Below the pieces are notes generated by a model, which was not told the origin of the DNA, did no database searches, and saw nothing but the letters and a program-made list of their open reading frames with translations. From Bacillota bacterium (GTDB taxonomy: Bacteria > Bacillota > Clostridia > Lachnospirales > Lachnospiraceae), in contig JAEWMT010000048.1 of NCBI GenBank assembly GCA_023393095.1, forward strand, positions 1 through 16,384: a stretch of DNA of 16,384 bases. Direction: 5' to 3'. The translations under genes and the position numbers were made by a program. This document shows, in pieces, positions 6,951 to 12,460 of the stretch. How positions within the stretch are numbered: the stretch's first letter is position 1; each line of letters opens with the position of its first letter.

Positions 6951-7385
6951 TTATTCAAAAGCTTTGAATTCTTTAATAACTTTACTTTTATTCCTGGCGC
7001 TACTACAGATAAGAATGAACTTACCGTTAATTCCATCCACACTATATTTTATATCAAATCCTTCTATTGTAACTTTTTTCGTTCTCACAGCAGTCCTATA
7101 TGCGCTTGACGATGTATTAAATTCATATAGTTCAATGCCAGAATATTTAAATTTTACACCCGACTTAGCTCCAATCATTGAAGCATCCATCTTTGTTGCA
7201 CTGCCGGATATTACCCTCTTGGATTTAAGATATTTAACAAGATCATTTAATGACTTATTATTTACATTCGCATACGCTGCTGTTATTCTGCCGGTGCTAT
7301 TTAATATTGATAAGTTTGGAACAATTGGTATTGCCATAGCAAGACATAATGTAATAATTAGTGCAGGTAAAAACTTTCGTTTCAT
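6951..7385 (-). CDS. Small secreted protein of unknown function
   Basis: This 144-residue protein begins MKRKFLPALIITLCLAMAIP, a basic start followed by a hydrophobic core, with a plausible signal peptidase site after AAYA near residue 39. No lipobox is seen. The mature part has SLNDLVKYLKSKRVISGSAT, then IELYEFNTSSSAYRTAVRTK and a beta-rich end (FDIKYSVDGINGKFILICSS). No catalytic motif is recognised. A near-consensus AAAGGAGG precedes the ATG by 6-7 bases and a good promoter lies upstream on the same strand. It runs against the phage genes, as lysogeny-expressed cargo (moron) genes often do. The overlapping plus-strand frame at 6922-7443 lacks such signals and is discarded. Confidence 0.8.
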   Translation of the reverse strand: MKRKFLPALIITLCLAMAIPIVPNLSILNSTGRITAAYANVNNKSLNDLVKYLKSKRVISGSATKMDASMIGAKSGVKFKYSGIELYEFNTSSSAYRTAVRTKKVTIEGFDIKYSVDGINGKFILICSSARNKSKVIKEFKAFE

Positions 7386-7422
7386 AAAAATCCTCCTTTG
7401 TGTATACCATAGTTTACCAGTT

Positions 7423-7451
7423 ATTATATATCCAATAGGATAATATGTAAA
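7423..7451 (-). promoter_or_regulatory. Promoter of the secreted-protein gene
   Basis: Read on the minus strand, TTTACA (plus 7446-7451) and TATAAT (plus 7423-7428) are separated by exactly 17 bases. This is close to consensus and lies about 38 bases upstream of the start codon. Confidence 0.75.
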
Positions 7452-7461
7452 TAAAAAGATA

Positions 7462-7496
7462 CCCCATACATCTGTTCTCTCTCCAGATGTACAGGG
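7462..7496. terminator. Hairpin, possible bidirectional terminator
   Basis: TACATCTG (7467-7474) pairs with CAGATGTA (7484-7491). The outer CCC and GGG can also pair. On the plus strand ATCCTTTTCTC follows; on the minus strand TATCTTTTTATT follows. No gene clearly ends here, so it may be a leftover from a deleted gene or an insulator before the minus-strand promoter. Confidence 0.4.
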
Positions 7497-7667
7497 ATCC
7501 TTTTCTCGATATCAATTTAATATTAACAAATGTGGAATAAATAGTAAACTGTCGGAAGTCATAAAATAAATGCAAACTTTTGTATATGTTTACCATGGAA
7601 ATAATAATATCTGATTTGATAAGATTAAGTATATTAATAGGAATAGATCAAGATAGGAGGTAGGTTC

Positions 7668-7907
7668 ATGTTGAAAACAATTTATGTATCGAGGGTACCG
7701 GTTCAAAAAGCAGCAAAATTACTTGGACTATCTGCGTTGTCCGTTCAGGGCGCTCTTATAGAGAAAGCTTTACCAATTGGTGGTGCATGGAAAAACGAAG
7801 GTAGTAGTTATTATACTTATCATATTTCGGCACAACAATTGGCATTATATATTGGTATAACCAAGGAGGAGGTTATAGAATTCTGTGAATTAAACGCAGT
7901 AAAATGA
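7668..7907 (+). CDS. Small phage HTH protein, regulator or excision accessory
   Basis: This 79-residue protein has VSRVPVQKAAKLLGLSALSV at residues 8-27, which reads as a helix-turn-helix of the MerR/excisionase type (PVQKAAKLLGLSALSVQGAL). It then has a loop with SSYYTYHISAQQLALYIG (46-63), the wing-and-recognition pattern of small DNA-binding proteins found before excisionases in clostridial prophages. TAGGAGG lies about 8 bases before the ATG. It is followed 12 bases later by the excisionase-like gene and shares its strand, so the two are probably cotranscribed. It probably binds DNA near the att site or regulates the integration module. The target is unknown. Confidence 0.65.
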   Translation: MLKTIYVSRVPVQKAAKLLGLSALSVQGALIEKALPIGGAWKNEGSSYYTYHISAQQLALYIGITKEEVIEFCELNAVK

Positions 7908-7919
7908 AAGGGCTTTATA

Positions 7920-8252
7920 ATGTATATTGAAGAACAAATATCCGAACTAAAAAACGCTATATTAGAGTTGAAGAAAACTATTATAAATAGTGGTCGGAAT
8001 GAGACTCAATATATCGAAAAAATAATTGTTAAGGTGAAGGAGAATAATAATGATGAACTATTAACTACCGCAGAAATAGCAAAGCTGCTTAAGTGTAATA
8101 AGAATTATATTGGCAATTTATTTAAATCTGGACTTCTTCCATATATGCAATTTGGTAGCAGAAAAGTAAGAAGAAAAACATTTGAATTATTCCTGCAGAA
8201 ATATGAAGGCTGGGATTTGTCAGATCCATATTATCCAAAGAAACTAAGCTAA
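7920..8252 (+). CDS. Excisionase-like DNA-binding protein (HTH_17)
   Basis: This 110-residue protein has an N-terminal helical, coiled-coil-like segment (EEQISELKNAILELKKTI) and a C-terminal winged-helix of the excisionase type at about 47-95: LLTTAEIAKLLKCNKNYIGN, then SGLLPYMQFGSRKVRRKTFE. The LLT-x-E-IAKLL...LP-x-x-x-FGSRKVRR pattern is that of Xis/HTH_17 proteins, which bend att DNA and drive phage excision with an integrase. It lies 213 bases before the attR-like site, where such a gene is expected. The integrase that normally follows is missing. The ribosome site (GAAAGGG, 8 bases off) is moderate. Confidence 0.78.
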   Translation: MYIEEQISELKNAILELKKTIINSGRNETQYIEKIIVKVKENNNDELLTTAEIAKLLKCNKNYIGNLFKSGLLPYMQFGSRKVRRKTFELFLQKYEGWDLSDPYYPKKLS

Positions 8253-8329
8253 ATAGCATAGAAAGATGAATGAAATTAATTATCTTCATTGTCCAATCAG
8301 ATGAACCCTTTTAATAACATGACAATTCG

Positions 8330-8351
8330 TGGTGACTATTTGGTGACTATT
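8330..8351 (+). repeat. Tandem 11-bp direct repeats next to attR
   Basis: TGGTGACTATT occurs twice head to tail at 8330-8340 and 8341-8351 with no spacer. One-turn-spaced short direct repeats 120-140 bases inside a phage attachment site are typical of arm-type integrase or excisionase binding sites. Assignment is by position and spacing. Confidence 0.55.
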
Positions 8352-8465
8352 TTAATAAAAAAAGGCTAAGAACCACGACATTTTACAAAACATAAATATC
8401 ATAAAACTTAGTAAAATTAGGGCTTACAGCAATTCATGAAACATTACAAAGTCTAACTTTACAGA

Positions 8466-8507
8466 TTGGTAAGGTGGAGGTCACGGGTTCGATTCCCGTT
8501 GGCAGCT
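8466..8507 (+). other. attR-like site: 3' fragment of tRNA-Thr(GGT)
   Basis: The sequence reads as a tRNA from the anticodon loop onward: loop TTGGTAA (anticodon GGT, threonine), stem GGTGG, variable loop AGGTC, T stem-loop ACGGG-TTCGATT-CCCGT, acceptor strand TGGCAGC and discriminator T. No D arm or 5' acceptor strand lies upstream; the sequence there is AT-rich and unrelated. This is the expected scar of integration into the 3' end of a tRNA-Thr gene. The intact gene should sit at the other prophage end, outside the window. The 42-base fragment would be the att core. Confidence 0.85.
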
Positions 8508-8521
8508 TAGAAGTAAAATCA

Positions 8522-8553
8522 AGACTTTCAAGTATTTTAGGAAGTCTATTTTT
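8522..8553 (+). terminator. Terminator presumed native to the tRNA-Thr gene
   Basis: AGACTT (8522-8527) pairs with AAGTCT (8542-8547) around a 14-base loop, followed by ATTTTT. It starts 15 bases after the tRNA 3' fragment, which suggests that the DNA to the right is the original downstream flank of the tRNA gene. Confidence 0.6.
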
Positions 8554-8602
8554 ATGCTTTTTTCTATGACCTTTTCTATGACTTTTACAAAACACCGTCC
8601 GC

Positions 8603-8970
8603 TTAATCACGAAATGTCTTCTTTTTCATATCGGCATCCACATGAGAATATCTGTCCAATGTTGTTCTAACTGATGAATGCCGCATAGCTTCACTTACCT
8701 TTTTCGGATTTACTCCATTACGCATCATATTTGTTACAAAGCTGTGTCTGGCTGAGTACGGAGATATCTTATCTATTCCATTACGTTTTAGTATCCTCTG
8801 CATTGATTTTCGGAATATTCTGGTGTCATCGGTCGCAGATCTGGCTCAAAGCTATTAATGTAGTTTTCTTCGCTAAATTATAACCCATTAGCCAGACAGT
8901 ATTCACGCTGATATTTCTTAAACTTTTTCAATTCGGATGGTAGTTTTGTATTTATATCATTAGTTACTGG
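8603..8970 (-). pseudogene. Broken tyrosine-recombinase (integrase) C-terminus
   Basis: The minus strand encodes the end of a phage-type integrase. The intact part (8603-8803) has the catalytic box SARHSFVTNMMRNGVNPKKV, then MRHSSVRTTLDRYSHV with the expected catalytic tyrosine. Upstream homology continues in another frame (KKFKKYQREYCLANGL, stop, FSEENYINSFEPDLRPMTPE), so at least one in-frame TAA and one frameshift separate the pieces. The N-terminal DNA-binding half and first catalytic arginine are absent. It lies on the chromosomal side of the attR-like site, so it probably belongs to an older element inserted at the same tRNA gene, not to the prophage on the left. It is not expected to be functional. 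Confidence 0.85.
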
Positions 8971-8982
8971 TTAGTATTACCT

Positions 8983-9011
8983 TTGAATAAGTTGCTTAGA
9001 TGTGATAATAT
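8983..9011 (+). promoter_or_regulatory. Promoter of a truncated unit
   Basis: TTGAAT (8983-8988) and TAATAT (9006-9011) are 17 bases apart, with TGTGA before the -10. GGAGGTG follows at 9029-9035. The signals would serve a gene starting near 9041-9045, of which only very short frames remain. Confidence 0.5.
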
Positions 9012-9044
9012 CTATGTAATTTCATATCGGAGGTGAAATAGTGC

Positions 9045-9137
9045 ATGAGAAGTTTGATGAAAAGCATTCTTAAGTTTTTCAAACCAGCTTTAAAAGTTGA
9101 GTTTAAGTTTTCTCTGGTACTGCAGATAAGTAACTAA
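9045..9137 (+). CDS. Very short basic ORF (30 aa), doubtful
   Basis: An ATG at 9045 opens a 30-codon frame beginning MRSLMKSILKFFKPALKVEF. It is rich in Lys and hydrophobic residues, with amphipathic character. A GTG at 9041 opens only 10 codons (VHEKFDEKHS) but sits at a better distance from the GGAGG at 9029-9033. Either frame may be the stump of a gene lost when this region was rearranged, or the ATG frame may be a real micropeptide. No family is recognised. Confidence 0.25.
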   Translation: MRSLMKSILKFFKPALKVEFKFSLVLQISN

Positions 9138-9318
9138 ACTCAGACCACCCAAGGCGACGTAATTTGTTGCCAAAGGATGCACTAGTAACATATATATGAT
9201 ACACAATAAAAAAAGTGAATCCAATTTTATCCTTTAAAACTAAGAGAATCCTATATATGGATGCTTTTCATATACTCAAAACAAAACGACATATCCTTTT
9301 ACAAAAAATATCAAGCCA

Positions 9319-9347
9319 TTGAATATTATGGTAATTAGTGGTAGAAT
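9319..9347 (+). promoter_or_regulatory. Promoter of the recombinase-like gene
   Basis: TTGAAT (9319-9324) and TAGAAT (9342-9347) are 17 bases apart. The expected start is about 15-20 bases before the ATG at 9371, leaving a very short leader containing GGGAGG. The gene therefore appears equipped for independent expression. Confidence 0.65.
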
Positions 9348-9370
9348 TTTGGAAAAAGGGAGGATGAGGT

Positions 9371-10216
9371 ATGTATAAATATATATCACAGGTTGATGAA
9401 CTAATAAACGAAGTTATAGAATATCGTAATTTTAGAGAGATTAGTCACGATTTTTACAGAAGTAAAATTAAAAAGTTTTTTTATGATTACATGGATTTAA
9501 TCGAAAATAGGGACAAACCGCTTAATGCTATAACGTATTATGATATTAACACATATTTAGGCAGTATAAAGACAGACAAGACTAATATACATAGCGCTCT
9601 AAATTGTTTCTTTCAGTACACATATAGCAAAGGAATTACTGGAGAAATCATGAGCCAAGTCGAGAAACCGGAAAGAAAAGAAAGGCAAAAGGTCACTCTT
9701 AGTGAAGAAAATTATATAAAAGTTACGGAATATATATTTAATCGTAATAATAATTTAAAAGACCGATTAGCGTTAGGCTTATTTTTGTTTACTGGGCTCA
9801 GCAGGCAATATATTGCATCATTGAGAAATTCTCAATTTGTATTAGAAAATGGTTCATATGTTCTCTCGGTCTGGAAAGATGACGAAGAATATAGATTGCC
9901 ACTAAAAGCAGAATTGCAACTATTAATAAATGAATATTGTTTATGTTTAGTCCAAGATGAACTTATGAACAAAGTAATAGATATGGATGAAAATAATATT
10001 AGTACGTATATATCAAATTTGATGAAGAAAATAATTGGTAAAAAATGTACACCTACTATATTAGCAAATACATTTATAAAGAAAGCATTAACAAGCGGTA
10101 ATTATATACTTGAAATAAGTAAACTAACACTTGAATCGGTAACAACGATATCAGCCCATGTACAAGAAACTGATGATATTATGTACAAACAAACATCCAT
10201 ATTAAATAGTTTCTGA
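9371..10216 (+). CDS. Tyrosine-recombinase-like protein lacking catalytic residues
   Basis: This 281-residue protein has the two-domain layout of a small XerC/D-type recombinase. An N-terminal SAM-like core-binding domain occupies about 5-95 (FYRSKIKKFFYDYM, LNAITYYDINTYLGSI, INHSALNCFF-type helices). A catalytic-domain fold covers about 105-270. Every active-site position I can align is changed. TGLR reads TGLS (Ser144). The TP-H-x-L-R-H-TF box reads TPTILANTF, so His is Thr229, Arg is Ala232 and His is Asn233. The LGH box reads LTL. The Tyr of Y-x-HV is Ser261 in ISAHV. The frame is full length, with GGGAGG 7 bases upstream and its own promoter. It probably binds DNA without cleaving it. 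It could be a regulator, an accessory factor or a slowly decaying relic. Confidence 0.75.
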   Translation: MYKYISQVDELINEVIEYRNFREISHDFYRSKIKKFFYDYMDLIENRDKPLNAITYYDINTYLGSIKTDKTNIHSALNCFFQYTYSKGITGEIMSQVEKPERKERQKVTLSEENYIKVTEYIFNRNNNLKDRLALGLFLFTGLSRQYIASLRNSQFVLENGSYVLSVWKDDEEYRLPLKAELQLLINEYCLCLVQDELMNKVIDMDENNISTYISNLMKKIIGKKCTPTILANTFIKKALTSGNYILEISKLTLESVTTISAHVQETDDIMYKQTSILNSF

Positions 10217-10232
10217 TAATAATAGAATAGTC

Positions 10233-10263
10233 AAATAAGAAATAGGCAACCATAAGTTGCCTA
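10233..10263 (-). terminator. Terminator for the minus-strand regulator remnant
   Basis: TAGGCAAC (10243-10250) pairs with GTTGCCTA (10256-10263) around a 5-base loop. Read on the minus strand it is followed by TTTCTTATTT. It lies four bases beyond the end of the XRE remnant. The plus strand has no T run after the hairpin. Confidence 0.7.
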
Positions 10264-10266
10264 ATC

Positions 10267-10438
10267 TCAGAATAATTCATCAAGTGTAACACCAAGAGCA
10301 TCCGCTAATTTAATTGCAATCTGTACACTACAGTTAGCTTTTTTTCGATATTCTGTATAGTGCGGCGAGGAACGCCGCTAAGCTTTACCAACTAAGGCAC
10401 AGAAAGACTTTAGTAATCCTTATTTCTCTTAATTTCAT
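10267..10438 (-). pseudogene. Broken XRE-family (HTH_3) regulator
   Basis: Read on the minus strand from GGAGGCATTTAT-ATG, the start MKLREIRITK is intact. The HTH then continues in other frames as SLSVP-stop-LVKLSGVPRRTIQNIEKK, followed by ANCSVQIAIKLADALGVTLD and ELF. Reassembled, this is a complete 60-65 residue XRE regulator, but it carries two frame changes and a TAG where Gln is usual. It overlaps the end of the small membrane protein gene on the same strand by 29 bases. A terminator follows. Such regulator/membrane-protein pairs are common in Bacillota mobile elements. The regulator is presumably inactive. Confidence 0.75.
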
Positions 10439-10589
10439 ATAAATGCCTCCAAAGTTTTGGTAGTACATCAATTAACATAAGGATAGATGCACATATAACA
10501 AATATAGATGAGTAGATATTCCAGTCAGTACTAAATGCATAAATAATAGCAAATATTAAAAAGAGTGTTTCAAAGGATGTTTTTTTCAT
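10410..10589 (-). CDS. Small membrane protein (59 aa) beside the broken regulator
   Basis: The minus-strand frame encodes MKKTSFETLFLIFAIIYAFS, then a second hydrophobic stretch IYSSIFVICASILMLIDVL, then a basic tail (PKLWRHLYEIKRNKDY). Two transmembrane helices are predicted at about 8-20 and 27-44. No clear ribosome site precedes the ATG, which weakens the case. The frame is intact, while the overlapping XRE gene is broken. Small two-helix proteins next to XRE regulators are common but mostly without assigned function. It may be a surviving half of a former operon. Confidence 0.5.
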   Translation of the reverse strand: MKKTSFETLFLIFAIIYAFSTDWNIYSSIFVICASILMLIDVLPKLWRHLYEIKRNKDY

Positions 10590-10652
10590 TTTACTTTTTA
10601 TTCCGTTCGTGGTAAGATATTTTTGAGAGGGGGAGATTTCTCTCCCCTAGAA

Positions 10653-10779
10653 TTATGTGAGAACCTTATTCATTTCGGCTATTACCGTAATCAATGCTGA
10701 TATTGCGAGTATCGCTTTGATTATTAATTCGGCAACTTTTGAAGATGGGGTTCTCTTTTTGTTTCTTTTTCTTACCCAA
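10653..10779 (-). pseudogene. Probable frameshifted small hydrophobic protein
   Basis: On the minus strand AAAGGAGG lies 8 bases before a TTG (10779-10777) that opens GKKKKQKE. About eight codons in, a one-base shift leads into RTPSSKVAELIIKAILAISA and LITVIAEMNKVLT, then TAA. The shifted product has a basic head and one hydrophobic helix, like many small membrane peptides of Gram-positive elements. Unshifted, the frame gives a polar peptide (ENPIFKSCRINNQSD) that looks like nonsense. The shift falls in an A-rich run, so a sequencing error, decay or slippage are all possible. No family is firmly recognised. Confidence 0.35.
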
Positions 10780-10886
10780 CGGCCTTACCTCCTTTCCTTT
10801 GATGTAATTATATTAAAGTACATAGATATGTGCTAGTCAATACATCTTATGAAAATAATTCAAACAAATTTAATTGATTTTACCAA

Positions 10887-10911
10887 GCATCCAGCGAATG
10901 GGTGTTTTTTT
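10887..10911 (+). terminator. Terminator-like hairpin
   Basis: GCATCC (10887-10892) pairs with GGGTGT (10900-10905) with two wobble pairs, around AGCGAAT, followed by a run of T. It resembles the hairpin at 4388-4410 and probably belonged to a phage transcript. No intact plus-strand gene ends just before it. Confidence 0.6.
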
Positions 10912-11029
10912 ATACTTTAAAACAGGGTGTAGCACCTAAAACCACAGATCAAGCGTAAGTGTTGGGGTGATTAACCATAGAATAAATGAGGGATAGGGAT
11001 AGAATATAAAAGAATTTAATGGGTAGGTG

Positions 11030-11137
11030 GTGGTATCGAATAAAGAAGCAAGAGCTCCTAATTATGAATTAGCTGAAAGTGACTATATAAGCGGCATGAA
11101 ATACAAGGAAAAAGCCGAGAAATATAACGTTACTTAA
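11030..11137 (+). pseudogene. N-terminal stub of a phage terminase small subunit
   Basis: From the GTG at 11030 (GGTAGG upstream) 35 codons encode SNKEARAPNYELAESDYISG and MKYKEKAEKYNVT before a TAA. The pattern of a basic RAPN-type start, then a helix ending YISGMKYKEKAEKYNV, matches the first half of the N-terminal HTH of terminase small subunits. The second helix, the DNA-packaging core and the large subunit are missing. It is a relic of a phage different from the one at the left of the window, or of its early-late junction. It has no expected activity. Confidence 0.6.
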
Positions 11138-11182
11138 TGATTAAATTAATATCGTTATTGGAGTATGTATGATGAAGCAATG

Positions 11183-11205
11183 GCACTCGAGAGAGTGCTT
11201 TTTTT
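11183..11205 (+). terminator. Intrinsic terminator
   Basis: A perfect 6-base-pair stem GCACTC/GAGTGC closes on a GAGA tetraloop (GNRA type) and is followed by seven T. It lies 46 bases after the terminase stub and marks the right edge of the recognisable phage debris. Confidence 0.85.
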
Positions 11206-11390
11206 GGCAATACTTTTAGGTCGAAGCATAACCACGGAATAATACATATATTGATATTTTTATATAATATTCCACATGGAAATTACAGACAAAGATGTTA
11301 TATAATATGCCCATAATTTGTAATGCATTGTAAACGGTAAATGTTTGGAAGATTACTATTTTATTATGTCAAACAATACGGAGGGAATTT

Positions 11391-12278
11391 ATGAGTTATA
11401 TTTATTTGTATGGTATGATAATGACAACGGAAAGCTATTTGCTATATAACGAATATCCACAGCCCGACGGATACGGGGAGATTAAGGATAGATATTATCT
11501 GTTGGGTGGTGAAACGGGTATAGCCGCAGCGATTCTGACCTCGCTGGGATGTAATGTTAGATTGGGTGGATCCCATCTCGGTGATGAGAATGCAGATATT
11601 ATTTTGAATTATTTTAAAGACAAAACAGCTGATACCAGTAAATTGGTTCATGAAAAAGGTTTTCGGGGTGTGGTTGATTTCGTTATTATAGATAAAAATT
11701 CCCGTACCTGTTTTGGACAGTGGGGAAAATATTACAGCAGAAAAATTCCTTGGTATGAACAGCCGGATGAAGAAAGCGTTAAGAATTGTTCGGTTGTTGG
11801 AACCGATCCGTTCTTCGGTGATAAAATTGTAGAGCTTTGCCGTAAATATAATAAGAAATACGCAGTGATTGACTGTCCTTTTGATAGTGACACAAATAAA
11901 TATTGTTCGGTAAATGCAATTTCACATCAGTATTTGAAATCCACCTATCCGGGAAAGGATTTTAAAGAGCTTTATCAGCTATATACAATTAATTCGGATG
12001 GTTTAATTATATTTACCTGTGGTGAGAATGAGATTATGTATGGGAGAAAGGGTCAGGCACCTAAGTATTTTAAGCCCTATGACATCGATGTAGTAAGTAC
12101 CCTTGGAGCAGGTGATAGTTTTAAAGCAGGTACGATCTACGCTTTGGAGCAGGGTATGAATGATGACGAAATTGTCAGATATGCCTGTGCCACGGCTGGG
12201 GTAGCTTGTGAAAACTTTCCGATTCCATTAAATCCGCCTACACAGGAGAAGATTAAAAAGCTTATAAAGAGCAGATAA
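11391..12278 (+). CDS. PfkB-family carbohydrate kinase
   Basis: This 295-residue cytoplasmic kinase belongs to the ribokinase/PfkB family. It should phosphorylate a sugar or nucleoside hydroxyl with ATP. Seen landmarks: an N-terminal glycine pair in YYLLGGETGIAAAILTSLGC (36-55), the usual substrate-side GG motif, and the signature STLGAGDSFKAGTIYALEQG (236-255). In the signature, Asp242 of GAGD is the catalytic base and its glycines form the anion hole. Length fits the family. GGAGGG stands 5-6 bases before the ATG. It seems to be a single-gene unit with no transporter or glycosidase beside it, so the substrate cannot be inferred. Fructosamine-type, ribose or nucleoside kinases are all possible. 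It is likely the first host gene right of the phage debris. Confidence 0.85.
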   Translation: MSYIYLYGMIMTTESYLLYNEYPQPDGYGEIKDRYYLLGGETGIAAAILTSLGCNVRLGGSHLGDENADIILNYFKDKTADTSKLVHEKGFRGVVDFVIIDKNSRTCFGQWGKYYSRKIPWYEQPDEESVKNCSVVGTDPFFGDKIVELCRKYNKKYAVIDCPFDSDTNKYCSVNAISHQYLKSTYPGKDFKELYQLYTINSDGLIIFTCGENEIMYGRKGQAPKYFKPYDIDVVSTLGAGDSFKAGTIYALEQGMNDDEIVRYACATAGVACENFPIPLNPPTQEKIKKLIKSR

Positions 12279-12396
12279 ACAAGTTTACTCGCCAGCTACT
12301 TCTTTAAGAAGGTAATACATATTTTAAATTTGATACAGCTTTTAATATGAAACCATATTTACTTTTCATTAATAAATGGTTACCTTTCCCAACCTA

Positions 12397-12425
12397 TTGA
12401 ATAATATAGTAATAAGATGTAATAG
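12397..12425 (+). promoter_or_regulatory. Promoter of the repeat-protein gene
   Basis: TTGAAT (12397-12402) and TAATAG (12420-12425) are 17 bases apart, about 35 bases before the ATG at 12461, with GGAG at 12449-12452 as ribosome site. Confidence 0.55.
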
Positions 12426-12460
12426 GAATATTGTTAAACTAATAGGAATGGAGATTAAAT

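Noticed and set aside
6922..7443. Plus-strand 173-codon frame opposite the secreted protein
   Set aside because: It starts inside the terminator, has no ribosome site, and mirrors a minus-strand gene that has a signal peptide, strong ribosome site and promoter.
10630..10647. Perfect hairpin GGGGAGA-TTTC-TCTCCCC
   Set aside because: Neither strand has a T run after it, so it was not called a terminator; it may be a structural remnant.
11251..11306. Promoter-like TTGATA and two TATATAATAT copies before the PfkB gene
   Set aside because: Spacing between any -35 and -10 candidates is wrong (6 or over 40 bases); only TGGAAA-18-TATAAT is possible and too weak to list.
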